Shown here piece by piece: positions 35,246 through 44,598 of a DNA stretch of 64,000 nt. Position numbers and translations under genes: made by a program. The stretch comes from Tistlia consotensis USBA 355 (GTDB lineage: Bacteria; Pseudomonadota; Alphaproteobacteria; Kiloniellales; DSM-21159): contig NZ_FWZX01000017.1 in the NCBI RefSeq assembly GCF_900177295.1, forward strand, positions 1 to 64,000. The letters run 5' to 3'. The stretch's first letter is position 1, and every line of letters begins with the position of its first letter. The notes beneath the pieces are model-generated. The model saw only the letters and a list, made by a program, of their open reading frames with translations. It had not been told where the DNA came from and did not search any database.

Positions 35246-36222
35246 CGCCTCCGTCCGGTGCGCAGCGGGCGGGTCAGGATGTCGAGGCAGGCCATGCGCA
35301 CGGCGACGCCCATCTCGACCTGCTCGCGGATCGCCGAGCGGTCGATGTCGTCGGCCAGCTCGCTGTCGATCTCGACGCCGCGGTTCATCGGGCCCGGGTG
35401 CATGACCAGGGCGTCCGGCTTGGCATGGGCCAGCTTCTCGCGATCCAGGCCGTAGAAGTGGAAGTACTCGCGGATCGAGGGCACGTAGGAGCCCTGCATG
35501 CGCTCGGTCTGCAGGCGCAGCATCATCACCACGTCGCAGCCGGCCAGGCCTTCGCGCATGTCGGTGAAGGCTTCGACGCCCAGCTCCTCGACGCGCCCCG
35601 GCATCAGGGTCGGCGGCGCGATGACCCGGACCCGCGCGCCCATCGCCGTCAGCAGGTGGATGTTCGAGCGCGCCACGCGGCTGTGCAGGATGTCGCCGCA
35701 GACCGCGACCTTCAGGCCCTCCAGCTTGCCGAGCCGCCGGATGATGGTCAGCGCGTCGAGCAGCCCCTGGGTCGGATGCTCGTGGGCGCCGTCGCCGCCG
35801 TTGATGACCGCGCAGTCGACCTTCTCCGACAGCAGCTTGACCGCGCCGGAGTCGGGGTGGCGGACGACCAGCACGTCGGGGTGCATGGCGGTCAGGGTCA
35901 TGGCCGTGTCGATCAGGGTCTCGCCCTTCTTGATCGAGGACCACGCGACCGACATGTTGATGACGTCGGCGCCGAGCCGCTTGGCCGCCAGCTCGAACGA
36001 CGTGCGCGTGCGCGTCGAGTTCTCGAAGAAGAGGTTGATGACGGTATGGCCGGCGAGCAGCGCGTTGCGACCGTGGCGGTGCGGGTCCAGGTCGGCGTAT
36101 TCCGCCGCCTCGTCCAGCAGGAACACGATCTCGGACTGGCTCAGGCCTTCGATGCCGAGCAGGTGTCGGTGCGGATAGCCGCCCGAGGCGCTGTTTTGTG
36201 TGGGTGTCTTCGATGAGCTCAT
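35242..36222 (-). CDS. pyrB: Aspartate carbamoyltransferase catalytic subunit
   Basis: This 326-residue enzyme condenses carbamoyl phosphate and aspartate in pyrimidine synthesis. Signatures are [23 protein letters not shown] (carbamoyl-phosphate site), [26 protein letters not shown] and [11 protein letters not shown]. It begins MSSSKTPTQ at 36222, inside a 20-bp palindrome shared with the divergent mtgA start. The following pyrC' overlaps by 4 bp, which fits a PyrB-PyrC' complex. No pyrI-type regulatory gene is adjacent. Confidence 0.95.
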   Translation of the reverse strand: MSSSKTPTQNSASGGYPHRHLLGIEGLSQSEIVFLLDEAAEYADLDPHRHGRNALLAGHTVINLFFENSTRTRTSFELAAKRLGADVINMSVAWSSIKKGETLIDTAMTLTAMHPDVLVVRHPDSGAVKLLSEKVDCAVINGGDGAHEHPTQGLLDALTIIRRLGKLEGLKVAVCGDILHSRVARSNIHLLTAMGARVRVIAPPTLMPGRVEELGVEAFTDMREGLAGCDVVMMLRLQTERMQGSYVPSIREYFHFYGLDREKLAHAKPDALVMHPGPMNRGVEIDSELADDIDRSAIREQVEMGVAVRMACLDILTRPLRTGRRR

Positions 36223-36227
36223 CGAAG
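36208..36227. repeat. 20-bp perfect palindrome carrying both divergent start codons
   Basis: CTTCGATGAGCTCATCGAAG is its own reverse complement. It contains ATG at 36213 (plus, mtgA) and ATG at 36222 (minus, pyrB), so both proteins begin Met-Ser-Ser-Ser-Lys. The two coding regions overlap head to head by 10 bp if both starts are right. The palindrome could be an operator or an mRNA hairpin hiding both ribosome sites. Confidence 0.85.
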
Positions 36228-36995
36228 CGGCCTTATGGCACCGCCCGGCCGGAGTCGCAAGCGCGGGCGCAGCGCCCTTCGTCCCTTTGGCGAAAAGCCT
36301 GGCGCGGCCTGTGGCGGCGACTGCCCGGACGCGGGCTCTGGAAGCTGCCGGGCGCCGTCGTGCTGGTGCTCGTCGTGGTGCCGCCGCTCTGGGTCGCGCT
36401 CTACAGTGTCGTGCCGCCGCCGGGCACCCTGCTGATGGTGCTGCGCTGGGCCCAGGGCGACGGCTGGCAGCGCGACTGGGTGCCGCTCGACGAGATCTCG
36501 CCGAACCTGCGCTTCGCCGTGCTGGCCGGCGAGGACAACCGCTTCTGCTCGCACTGGGGCTACGACCTGGTCGAGCTCGACCGCGCGATCGAGGAGTGGC
36601 GCCGCGGCGGGCGCCTGCGCGGCGCCAGCACGATCACCATGCAGACCGCCAAGAACGTCTTCCTCTGGCCGGGCCGCGACTGGCTCAGGAAGATCCTGGA
36701 GGTGCCCTTCGTGCTGTCGCTCGAGGCGATCGCCGGCAAGCGCCGGATCCTCGAGCTCTACCTCAACGACGTCGAGTGGGCGGCCGGCGTCTACGGCGCC
36801 GAGGCGGCGGCGCGCCACCATTTCGGCCGCGCGGCCGCCGAGCTGACGCCGCGCCAGGGCGCGCTGCTTGCCGCCGTGCTGCCGGATCCGCGCGGCTGGT
36901 CGGCCTCGAAGCCCGGCGCCTACGTGCGCCACCGCGCCGCGACCCTGGAGACCCGCGTGCGCCAGCTCGGTCCGGACCTGGACTGCGTCCGGTAG
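36213..36995 (+). CDS. mtgA: Monofunctional biosynthetic peptidoglycan transglycosylase
   Basis: This 260-residue GT51 enzyme polymerises lipid II glycan strands at the inner membrane. A basic N-terminus precedes one membrane helix ([23 protein letters not shown]). Catalytic motifs follow: [16 protein letters not shown] (catalytic Glu), [55 protein letters not shown]. The ATG at 36213 gives MSSSKRPYG; a GTG at 36198 is an alternative that would deepen the overlap with pyrB. It converges with a CoA-transferase gene, 7 bp apart. Confidence 0.9.
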   Translation: MSSSKRPYGTARPESQARAQRPSSLWRKAWRGLWRRLPGRGLWKLPGAVVLVLVVVPPLWVALYSVVPPPGTLLMVLRWAQGDGWQRDWVPLDEISPNLRFAVLAGEDNRFCSHWGYDLVELDRAIEEWRRGGRLRGASTITMQTAKNVFLWPGRDWLRKILEVPFVLSLEAIAGKRRILELYLNDVEWAAGVYGAEAAARHHFGRAAAELTPRQGALLAAVLPDPRGWSASKPGAYVRHRAATLETRVRQLGPDLDCVR

Positions 36996-37002
36996 CGGGG
37001 GC

Positions 37003-38220
37003 TCAGACGACCCCTTCGTCCCTCAGCCGGGCGATCTCGGCGGCGTCGAGGCCCAGGACCTCGCTCAGCACCTCGTCGCTGTGCTGGCCGACGTGGGGCG
37101 GCGGGCGGCGGTAGTCGACCGGGGTCTCGGAGAACTTGATCGGGTTGCCGATCAGCGAGACCGAGCCCTTCTCGCTGCCGGGATAGGGCAGCTCGATCTT
37201 CATGCCGCGGTGCAGGATCTGCGGGTCGGCGAAGACCCGGTCCAGCGTGTTGACCGGGCCCGAGGGCACGCCGATCTGCGCCAGGCCCTCGACCCAGTCG
37301 TCGAGCGTCTTCCGTGCGGTCAGCCTCGGCAGGATCTCGTAGAGCGCCTTGCGGTTGGCGACGCGCAGCGAGTTGGTCAGGAAGCGCGGGTCCGCCGCCA
37401 GCTCCGGCGCGCCGGCGAACTCGCAGAAGCGCTGGAACTGCCGGTCGTTGCCGACCGCCAGGATCAGGTGGCCGTCGGCGGTCGGCAGCACGTTGTAGGG
37501 CACGATGTTGGCGTGCTCGGTGCCGCGGCGGTGCGGGACCTCGCCGCTGGTCAGGTAGTTCAGGCCCTCGTTGACCAGCCAGGCGACCTGGGTGTCGAGC
37601 AGGGCGAGGTCGATGTACTGGCCCCGGCCGGTCTTGTCGCGGTGGTGCAGGGCGGCGAGCAGGGCGACGGTCGCGTACATGCCGCACATCACGTCGGCGA
37701 TGCCGACGCCGATCTTCATCGGCTTGCCGTCGGGCTCGCCGGTCAGGCTCATCATGCCGCCCATGCCCTGGGCCAGGTAGTCGTAGCCGGCGCGCGGCGC
37801 GTAGGGGCCGTCCTGGCCGAAGCCGGTGACCGAGCAGTAGATCAGGTCCGGCTTGACCTGCTTCAGGCCGAAGTAGTCGAGGCCGAACTTCGAGAGGCCG
37901 CCGACCTTGAAGTTCTCGACCGCGAAGTCGGCGCTCTCGGCCAGCCGCCGGATCAGCGCCTGGCCCTCGGGGTGCGCCATGTCGATCGAGAGCGAGCGCT
38001 TGTTGCGGTTCGAGGACAGGAAGTAGGCGCTGGCGTCGCTGTCGCTGCCGTCGGCGTTCCTGACGTAGGGCGGGCCCCAGCGTCGCGTGTCGTCGCCCTC
38101 GCCCGGCCGCTCGATCTTGATCACGTCGGCGCCCAGGTCGCCGAGCAGCTGGGTACAGGTCGGGCCGGCCAGGATGCGCGTCATGTCGAGCACGCGCAGG
38201 CCCTTCAGAGGTCCGCTCAT
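37003..38220 (-). CDS. CaiB/BaiF family (class III) CoA-transferase
   Basis: This 405-residue cytoplasmic enzyme shows the family pattern: PLKGLRVLDMTRILAGPTCTQLLGDLGADVIKIERP, NRNKRSLSIDM, and GRGQYIDLALLDTQVAWLVNE, which holds the catalytic aspartate in LLD. GNDRQFQRFCEFAG follows. Family members move CoA between carboxylic acids such as formate/oxalate or succinate/methylmalate; the substrate is not clear. The start at 38220 was chosen over the longer frame because MSGPLKGLRVLD is the usual N-terminus and GAGAGACGG precedes it. Confidence 0.9.
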   Translation of the reverse strand: MSGPLKGLRVLDMTRILAGPTCTQLLGDLGADVIKIERPGEGDDTRRWGPPYVRNADGSDSDASAYFLSSNRNKRSLSIDMAHPEGQALIRRLAESADFAVENFKVGGLSKFGLDYFGLKQVKPDLIYCSVTGFGQDGPYAPRAGYDYLAQGMGGMMSLTGEPDGKPMKIGVGIADVMCGMYATVALLAALHHRDKTGRGQYIDLALLDTQVAWLVNEGLNYLTSGEVPHRRGTEHANIVPYNVLPTADGHLILAVGNDRQFQRFCEFAGAPELAADPRFLTNSLRVANRKALYEILPRLTARKTLDDWVEGLAQIGVPSGPVNTLDRVFADPQILHRGMKIELPYPGSEKGSVSLIGNPIKFSETPVDYRRPPPHVGQHSDEVLSEVLGLDAAEIARLRDEGVV

Positions 38221-38276
38221 CCGTCTCTCGTTCCTCTCAGTTGGTGCCCGCTTTTCGCTGCCGCGACCGTTCGCCG

Positions 38277-39191
38277 TCAAGCCAGCAGCCCGAGCACCAG
38301 CGGCAGGCTGGCCAGGGCGACCAGGGTCTGGATGGTGATCAGGCTGGCCATCAGGGTCGCGTCGCCGCCGAGCTGGCGGGCCAGGATGTAGGCGCTGGTC
38401 GCGGTCGGCAGGGCACTGAACAGGATCGCGACGAAGGCCGCGACGCCGCCGACGCCGAAGGCTTGGAGCAGCAGCCAGGTCACGACCGGCAGGCCGACCA
38501 GCTTGAGCGCCGAGGTCTGCAGCACGACGCGGCCGGCGGCGTGGGCCGCCCTGAGATCGAGCGCGGCGCCGACCGCGAGCAGGCCGAGCGGCAGGGCGGC
38601 GCGGCTGAGGATCTGCGCCATCGGCCCGACGACCGGTGGCAGGCCGATGCCGCCGACGTTGAGCAGGCCACCGGCGATGCAGGCCAGGATCAGCGGGTTG
38701 GTCGCGAACTGCCGCGCGACGCGGCCCGGGCTCGGCTGGGCGCCGTGGCCGTAGCGCGCCAGCATCAGCGTGCAGGTGACGTTGACCAGCGGCACGATGA
38801 CCGCGACCGCGAGGGCCGCCGCGGTCAGGCCCTCGGTGCCGTGCACGCCGTAGGCGACCGACAGGCCGATGTAGGTATTCATCCGCACGGTGCCCTGGTA
38901 GACGCTGGTCAGGCCCGGCCCGTCGACCCCGAACAGCGGCTTGAGCGCCAGGATCAGCGCGCTCATCCCGAGGATCGCCAGCACGATGGCCGCGGCCATC
39001 GGCAGGATCGCCAGCTGGCCGAAGTCGGCCTTGGCCAGGGTCGTCGCGATCAGCGAGGGGAACAGCACGAAGTAGGTCAGCTTCTCGGCCGGCGCCCAGA
39101 AGTGGTCGCCGGGGAACTCCCGGCGGCGCAGCAGCCAGCCGAGGAAGATCAGCAGGAAGACCGGCAGGATGACGGTGACGACGGCGAGCAT
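38277..39191 (-). CDS. AEC (auxin efflux carrier) family transporter
   Basis: This 304-residue protein has about ten membrane helices and AEC features: VTVILPVFLLIFLGWLLRRR, TYFVLFPSLIATTLAK, VRMNTYIGLSVAY, NPLILACIAGGLLNV and FSALPTATSAYILARQLGGD. It probably exports or imports a carboxylate. It lies 11 bp after ruvX and about 55 bp before the CoA-transferase, all on the minus strand, so the three may be one transcript. Confidence 0.87.
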   Translation of the reverse strand: MLAVVTVILPVFLLIFLGWLLRRREFPGDHFWAPAEKLTYFVLFPSLIATTLAKADFGQLAILPMAAAIVLAILGMSALILALKPLFGVDGPGLTSVYQGTVRMNTYIGLSVAYGVHGTEGLTAAALAVAVIVPLVNVTCTLMLARYGHGAQPSPGRVARQFATNPLILACIAGGLLNVGGIGLPPVVGPMAQILSRAALPLGLLAVGAALDLRAAHAAGRVVLQTSALKLVGLPVVTWLLLQAFGVGGVAAFVAILFSALPTATSAYILARQLGGDATLMASLITIQTLVALASLPLVLGLLA

Positions 39192-39202
39192 CGCGGCGGC
39201 GC

Positions 39203-39703
39203 TCAGGCCCCGCGTCTGTTCAGGGCGTCGAGCGCACCCTGCAGGATGTAGGCCGCGGCCATCTTGTCGACGACCTCGCCGCGCCGGCGCCGGGTCATGT
39301 CCGCCTCGTCGATCAGGAAGCGCTCGACGGCCGCGGTCGAGAGCCGCTCGTCCCAGAGCGCGACCGGCAGGCCGAGCCTCGCGATCTCGATCAGGTTGCG
39401 CGCGAACTGCTTCGTCGAGCGCGCCCGCGTGCCCTCGCTGCCGTCCATGTTCAGCGGCAGGCCGACGACCAGGCCGCCGACCTCGCGCTCGCGGCACAGC
39501 TCCTCGAGCGCGACCGCGTCCTCGGTGAACTTGCGCCGACGCAGGGTCCTGAGCGGCGAGGCCAGGGTCAGGTCGGAATTCGACAGCGCGAGGCCGATGG
39601 TCTTCTCGCCGAGGTCGAGGCCGAGCAGCCGGCCGCGCGGCGGCAGCAGCCCGGGCAGCTCGGCGAGGTCGGTGAAGGGCGGGCAGGCAGGGGCCGGCGA
39701 CAT
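39203..39703 (-). CDS. ruvX: RuvX/YqgF-type Holliday junction resolvase or pre-16S rRNA nuclease
   Basis: This 166-residue RNase H-fold protein has all the YqgF motifs: LLGLDLGEKTIGLALSN, GGLVVGLPLNMDGSEG, LWDERLSTAAVERFL and DKMAAAYILQGALDAL. It acts in 16S rRNA 5'-end maturation or junction resolution. The ATG at 39703 fits the family; about 14 residues precede the catalytic core. It lies between the histidine kinase and the AEC carrier. Confidence 0.92.
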   Translation of the reverse strand: MSPAPACPPFTDLAELPGLLPPRGRLLGLDLGEKTIGLALSNSDLTLASPLRTLRRRKFTEDAVALEELCREREVGGLVVGLPLNMDGSEGTRARSTKQFARNLIEIARLGLPVALWDERLSTAAVERFLIDEADMTRRRRGEVVDKMAAAYILQGALDALNRRGA

Positions 39704-39749
39704 GGCGGGCACGTTAGACCGGATGCGCGGTCCCCGGGAAGGCTCCAGC

Positions 39750-41837
39750 TCAGCGGGCCGGCCGCTCGTCCCCTTTCCGGATCGGCAGCACCGTCGCCGA
39801 GCCCTCGCCGCCGCGCCGGCCGCCACCCGGCGAGAGCGGCAGCTCGAGCAGGAAGCGGCTGCCCTTCCGCTCGCCCTGCCGGAGCCGGCCGGTGTCCAGC
39901 CAGATGCGGCCGCCGTGCGCCTCGACGATGGTCTTGCAGAGCGCCAGGCCCATGCCCAGGCCCGGATAGGGCGAGCTGTCGGAGTGCAGGCGCCGGAACA
40001 CCTCGAAGATCCGCTCGGCGTGGCGCGGCTCGATGCCGATGCCGTTGTCCTCGACCGCGACCAGCAGGGCCGAGCCGCTGCGCTCGGCCTGGATCGAGAG
40101 CACGAGCGGCCGCTCGGAGCGGTACTTGAGGGCGTTGCCGATCAGGTTCTGGAAGACCTGGCGCAGCAGGGCCGCGTTGCCCGGCACCTCGGGCAGCCAG
40201 CCGAGCGCCACGCTCGCCGAGCCCAGCTCGTCCGAGAACTCGGCCAGGCAGTGGCCGACCACGGCCTGCAGGTCGACCGGCTTGGGGTCGATCGTCAGCG
40301 TGCCGAGCCGGGCGTAGTCGAGCAGGCTGCGGACCAGCTCGCTCATGTTCTCGGCCGCCTGGGTGATGTAGCCCAGGGTCGCCGCCGCCTTCTCCGGCAG
40401 CTCCGGGCCGAGGTGGCGCTGCAGCAGCTGGGTGAAGCCGGCGATCTGGCCGAGCGGCGTCTGCAGGTCGTGGGCGACGCCGGTCGCGAACTGCTCGAGC
40501 GCCGCGTTCGAGCGCTGCAGGGCCCGCTCGTGCTGCTTGCGCGCGGTGATGTCGGCGACCACCAGGGTCAGGCCGCCCTCGCCGGTCGGCGCCGCCGAGA
40601 GGTGGAACCAGCCGTCGCGATCGGCGTCGGCATACTGCAGCTCGCCCGAGGCGGGCTCGCCGTCGAGGACGACGCGCCGAAGCAGGTCGAAGGCCGCCGA
40701 TTCGCGCCAGCCCGGCCAGAGCTGCAGCAGCCGGGCCTCGACGATCTCCTCGGCCGAGAGGCCGTGCATCCGGCAGGCCGCGGCGTTGGCCTGCAGGCAG
40801 CGGAAGTCGCGGATCTCGCCGCGCGGACCGTGCAGCGGCACGAAGGTGGTGATCGCCTCCTGGCAGGCGTCCAGGATCGACTGGGTCATGGCCAGCGCCC
40901 GGCTCAGCGCACGCTGTTGGGCCAGGCGCTCGGTCACGTCCAGGACGACGGCGACGAACAGCGGCCGCTCGCCGTTGCTGTCGATCTCGATCGTGACCTC
41001 GGCGGGGAAGGCCGAGCCATCCTTGCGGCGCTGTTCGCGCTCGAAGCGGATGCGCTCGCGCCGCCCGCTGCGCAGCGGCTCGAGCAGCCGCTCGAACTGC
41101 GCGGCCCCGACGCTGGGCATCAGGTCGAGCGGGGTCAGCGCGGCGATCTCGGCCTCGTCGTAGCCCAGGCCCTCGCGCGCGCCGCGGTTTGCCGCGATCA
41201 GCTGCAGGCTGCGGGCGTCGAAGAGATAGATCTTGTTGAGCGAGTTCTCGAAGATCCGGCCGTAGCGGATCTGCTCGCGCTGGCTCATCTCGGCCAGGCT
41301 CAGCAGCTTCTGCTTGCGCTGCAGCTCGCGCGCGGCGCGATGCGATTCCAGGAGGTCGACGACCGTCTCGGCGAGCCGGGACAGGATATCGCACTGTACG
41401 GCGGCCAGATGGCGCGGCCGCTGGTCGAGCACGCAGAGCGAGCCGATGCGGTAGCCCGAGGGCGTGATCAGCGGCGCGCCCGCATAGAAACGGATGGCCG
41501 GCTTGCCGGCGACCAGCGGCGAGCGGGCGAAGCGGGCATCCTCGCTGGCGTCCTCGACGACCAGGGGCCTGCTGCCGCGGATCGTGTGGTCGCAGAAGGC
41601 CCAGGCGCGCGGCGTCTCGCTGACCTCGACGCCGATCCGCGCCTTGAACCACTGGCGGTCCTCGTCGATCAGGCTGATCAGCGCGATCGGCATGTCCAGG
41701 ACCTCGGCCGCCAGCGCGACGATGCGGTCGAAGCGCGCGTCGGCCTCGGTGTCCAGGATCTCGTAGCGGTACAGCTCATCGAGCCGGCGGTCCTCGGCGG
41801 GATCACCGGACCCGGCGGCGACGGGGCAGTGGGTCAA
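39750..41837 (-). CDS. GAF-PAS-PAS sensor histidine kinase
   Basis: This 695-residue soluble kinase has no membrane segments. An N-terminal GAF domain (about 15-175: RLDELYRYEILDTEADARFDRIVALAA...FYAGAPLITPSGYRIGSLCVLD) is followed by two PAS domains (about 190-315 and 325-440). A HisKA domain with H456 in GVAHDLQTPLGQIAGFT and an ATPase with N box LIGNALKYR and G1 VEDNGIGIE complete it. The GAF-plus-PAS layout resembles phytochrome-like or light/oxygen-responsive kinases. No response regulator is adjacent, so it is an orphan kinase. Confidence 0.9.
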   Translation of the reverse strand: MTHCPVAAGSGDPAEDRRLDELYRYEILDTEADARFDRIVALAAEVLDMPIALISLIDEDRQWFKARIGVEVSETPRAWAFCDHTIRGSRPLVVEDASEDARFARSPLVAGKPAIRFYAGAPLITPSGYRIGSLCVLDQRPRHLAAVQCDILSRLAETVVDLLESHRAARELQRKQKLLSLAEMSQREQIRYGRIFENSLNKIYLFDARSLQLIAANRGAREGLGYDEAEIAALTPLDLMPSVGAAQFERLLEPLRSGRRERIRFEREQRRKDGSAFPAEVTIEIDSNGERPLFVAVVLDVTERLAQQRALSRALAMTQSILDACQEAITTFVPLHGPRGEIRDFRCLQANAAACRMHGLSAEEIVEARLLQLWPGWRESAAFDLLRRVVLDGEPASGELQYADADRDGWFHLSAAPTGEGGLTLVVADITARKQHERALQRSNAALEQFATGVAHDLQTPLGQIAGFTQLLQRHLGPELPEKAAATLGYITQAAENMSELVRSLLDYARLGTLTIDPKPVDLQAVVGHCLAEFSDELGSASVALGWLPEVPGNAALLRQVFQNLIGNALKYRSERPLVLSIQAERSGSALLVAVEDNGIGIEPRHAERIFEVFRRLHSDSSPYPGLGMGLALCKTIVEAHGGRIWLDTGRLRQGERKGSRFLLELPLSPGGGRRGGEGSATVLPIRKGDERPAR

Positions 41838-42107
41838 TCGCCGAATACCCTATGGGGCCGTCAGGCTCATCCTGCGGGGGAATCCATCGGGTCTCAAGGT
41901 GACGCCCGAAACCTATAAGAGTTCGTTAACGGTCGAGTGCACGTGGTCGGCGTATTTGGTGGCGCCGGGAGGCCCGCGACGCTGGCCGGACGGCGCCGCG
42001 GGCCCGGTATCCGGCGCGGCGGCCTGCGCCTTGTGACCCGGGCGGGCCGGTGCTAGACAGCGACCTCGCTTCCAAGCGTTCCTGAACACGAGAGAAAGAG
42101 GGGCGGC

Positions 42108-42395
42108 ATGTCGGTCGACATCGACACGGTGCGCCGGATCGCCAAGCTGGCGCGCATTCGCGTCGAGGACGCCCAGGCCGAGAGCCTGGTCGGCGAGCTG
42201 AACAACATCCTCGCCTGGGTCGAGCAGCTCGGCGAGCTCGACACCGAGGGCGTCGCGCCGATGACCTCGGTGGTCGAGCAGAAGCTGCACCTGCGCGCCG
42301 ACGCCGTGACCGACGGCGGCTATCCCGAGGACATCGTCGCCAACGCGCCGCAGAGCGCGCACGGCTTCTTCGTCGTGCCCAAGGTGGTGGAGTAG
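42108..42395 (+). CDS. gatC: Asp-tRNA(Asn)/Glu-tRNA(Gln) amidotransferase subunit C
   Basis: This 95-residue protein has the GatC pattern [53 protein letters not shown] and ends with [12 protein letters not shown]. It clamps GatA to GatB in the transamidosome. AAGAGGGG precedes the ATG. gatA follows after 2 bp. The 270 bp upstream (41838-42107) separates it from the divergent kinase and shows no clear gene or strong promoter. Confidence 0.95.
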   Translation: MSVDIDTVRRIAKLARIRVEDAQAESLVGELNNILAWVEQLGELDTEGVAPMTSVVEQKLHLRADAVTDGGYPEDIVANAPQSAHGFFVVPKVVE

Positions 42396-42397
42396 CC

Positions 42398-43876
42398 ATG
42401 ACGCCGACCGACCTGACCCTGGCCGGCGCGCGCGACGCGCTGGCGAAGAAGCAGCTGTCGGCCCGGGAGCTGACCGAGGCCCACGTCGCGGCCGTCGAGG
42501 CCGCGCGGCCGCTCAACGCCTTCATCCTGGAGACGCCGGAGCAGGCGCTGGAGATGGCGGCCGCCTCGGACGCGCGCATCGCCAAGGGCGAGGCCGGGCC
42601 GCTCGAGGGCATCCCGCTGGCGATCAAGGACCTCTACTGCACCCGCGGCGTCGCGACGACCGCCGGCAGCCGGATCCTCGAGGGCTTCCGGCCGACCTAC
42701 GAGTCGACCGTGACCAGCCAGCTGTGGCGCGACGGCGCCGTGCTGCTCGGCAAGGCCAACCTCGACGAGTTCGCCATGGGCTCGTCGAACATGACCAGCG
42801 CCTTCGGCCCGGTCGAGAACCCCTGGAAGCGCAAGGGCGACAACCGCAAGCTGGTGCCCGGCGGCTCGTCCGGCGGCTCGGCGGCGGCGGTCGCGGCGCG
42901 CTGCGCGCTGGGCGCCACCGGCACCGACACCGGCGGCTCGATCCGCCAGCCTGCCTCCTTCACCGGCATCGTCGGCCTGAAGCCGACCTACGGCCGCTGC
43001 TCGCGCTGGGGCGTGGTCGCCTTCGCCTCCTCGCTCGACCATCCCGGCCCCTTCGCGCGCACGGTGCGCGACAGCGCGATCCTGCTGCGCTCGATGGCCG
43101 GCTACGACCCCAAGGACTCGACCTCGGTCGATGTTCCGGTGCCGGACTACGAGGCGGCCCTGACCGGCGACCTGCGCGGCCTGCGCATCGGCGTGCCGAA
43201 GGAGTACCGGCTCGACTCCGTGCCGGAGGCGATCGACCGGGTCTGGCAGCAGGGCATCGAGTGGCTGAAGCAGGCCGGCTGCGAGATCGTCGAGCTCTCG
43301 CTGCCGCACACCAGGTACGCCCTGCCGGCCTACTACGTGATCGCGCCGGCCGAGGCCTCCTCCAACCTGGCGCGCTACGACGGCGTGCGTTACGGCCTGC
43401 GCCAGGCCGGCGACCAGGCGCTGACCGAGATGTACGAGGCGACCCGCGGCGCCGGCTTCGGCGAGGAGGTCAAGCGCCGCATCATGATCGGCACCTACGT
43501 GCTCTCGGCCGGCTACTACGACGCCTACTACAACAAGGCGCGCAAGGTGCGCACGCTGATCGCCAACGACTTCCGGGCCGCGTGGGAGAAGGTCGACGCG
43601 ATCCTGACGCCGACCGCGCCCTCGGCGGCCTTCGCGATCGGCGAGAAGATGGACGACCCGGTCGCCATGTACCTGATGGACGTCTTCACGGTGACCGCGA
43701 ACCTTGCCGGCCTGCCGGCGATCTCGCTGCCCGGTGGGCTGTCCACGGACGGCCTGCCGCTCGGCCTGCAGCTGATCGGCCGTGCCTTCGACGAGGAGAC
43801 GGTGCTGAGGGTCGCCGGCGTGCTGGAGGAGGCCGCCGGCTTCCAGGCCGAGCCGGACTTCGTCGCCGGACGGTAG
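42398..43876 (+). CDS. gatA: Asp-tRNA(Asn)/Glu-tRNA(Gln) amidotransferase subunit A
   Basis: This 492-residue amidase liberates ammonia from glutamine for tRNA transamidation. The Ser-cisSer-Lys site is visible: K in [22 protein letters not shown] and [27 protein letters not shown]. Length and ends are normal. It is coupled to gatC and followed after 6 bp by an acetyltransferase gene. Confidence 0.96.
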   Translation: MTPTDLTLAGARDALAKKQLSARELTEAHVAAVEAARPLNAFILETPEQALEMAAASDARIAKGEAGPLEGIPLAIKDLYCTRGVATTAGSRILEGFRPTYESTVTSQLWRDGAVLLGKANLDEFAMGSSNMTSAFGPVENPWKRKGDNRKLVPGGSSGGSAAAVAARCALGATGTDTGGSIRQPASFTGIVGLKPTYGRCSRWGVVAFASSLDHPGPFARTVRDSAILLRSMAGYDPKDSTSVDVPVPDYEAALTGDLRGLRIGVPKEYRLDSVPEAIDRVWQQGIEWLKQAGCEIVELSLPHTRYALPAYYVIAPAEASSNLARYDGVRYGLRQAGDQALTEMYEATRGAGFGEEVKRRIMIGTYVLSAGYYDAYYNKARKVRTLIANDFRAAWEKVDAILTPTAPSAAFAIGEKMDDPVAMYLMDVFTVTANLAGLPAISLPGGLSTDGLPLGLQLIGRAFDEETVLRVAGVLEEAAGFQAEPDFVAGR

Positions 43877-43882
43877 GGCGCC

Positions 43883-44401
43883 GTGGCCGCCCCGTCGTCC
43901 AGGGGGATCCGACGGCTCGGGCCGGACGACTGGGCGTCCTTCCGGGAGCTGCGCCTGACCGCCCTGAAACGCGAGCCGGCCAACTTCGGCTCGTCCTGGG
44001 AGGACGAGGTCGAACAGCCGGACTCCTTCTGGCGCGACTGGACCGAGCGCTCGACGATCCTCGGCGCCTTCGCGGCCGACGGCGCCCTGGTCGGTCTTGC
44101 CGGCATCTACGTCCAGCCGGGCCGGACCGTGCGCCACAAGGCGCATCTCTTCACGATGTATGTCGCCGAGGCGGGGCGCGGGCAGGGCCTCGGCCGCCGG
44201 CTCTGCGAGGCGGCGATCGCGGCGGCCAGGGAGCTGCCCGGCGTCACCCAGCTGATGGCGACGGTCTGGGCCGACAACGCGCCGGCCTTCGCGCTCTACC
44301 GCTCGCTCGGCTTCGTGCAGTGGGGCCTGGAGCCCCGCGGCACCCGGACCGCCGACGGCACTTGGTGCGACGACGCCCAGCTGGTGCTGCGCTTCGAGTG
44401 A
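43883..44401 (+). CDS. GNAT-family N-acetyltransferase
   Basis: This 172-residue protein has GNAT motifs: FRELRLTALKREPANFGSSWEDE, LFTMYVAEAGRGQGLGRRLCEAAIAAA (acetyl-CoA loop RGQGLG) and NAPAFALYRSLGFVQWGLEPR. It starts at a GTG 6 bp after gatA. A GNAT gene in this slot between gatA and gatB is a recurring arrangement in alphaproteobacteria, although here gatB lies 10 kb away. The acceptor is unknown. Confidence 0.87.
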   Translation: MAAPSSRGIRRLGPDDWASFRELRLTALKREPANFGSSWEDEVEQPDSFWRDWTERSTILGAFAADGALVGLAGIYVQPGRTVRHKAHLFTMYVAEAGRGQGLGRRLCEAAIAAARELPGVTQLMATVWADNAPAFALYRSLGFVQWGLEPRGTRTADGTWCDDAQLVLRFE

Positions 44402-44433
44402 AGGTGGTGCCGCCCGGTGCCATGGCACGTCCA

Positions 44434-44589
44434 TTCGCTTCATCCTGAGCCTGTCGAAGGGTGAAGCGAAGCCGGCACGGTCAGCGCCGAATGGCTTCAC
44501 CCTTCGACAGGCTCAGGATGAAGCCATTGCGCGGCGGTGTCGCGGAGCCCCGACCTGCGGTGGCAGCTTGTCGAGGGGCGTGGAAGCGC
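44434..44589. repeat. Bipartite palindromic element, copy D, with an extra half-copy
   Basis: Units lie at 44434-44470 (stem TTCGCTTC/GAAGCGAA) and 44491-44527 (stem ATGGCTTC/GAAGCCAT), with complementary cores around CCTGTCGAAGG. A further half-copy of the variant C core (CAGCTTGTCGAGGGGCGTG) lies at 44565-44589. The block separates the gatCA-GNAT unit from the convergent TonB receptor gene and may terminate both. Confidence 0.88.
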
Positions 44590-44598
44590 CTTCCGAGC

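Noticed and set aside
39264-41918. Open plus-strand frame of 884 codons opposite ruvX and the histidine kinase
   Set aside because: It lacks any domain, is antisense to two well-supported genes, and has codon use typical of shadows.
41838-42107. Promoter search in the kinase-gatC divergent gap
   Set aside because: TATAAG near 41914 lacks a convincing -35 at 16-18 bp on either strand, so no promoter is claimed.
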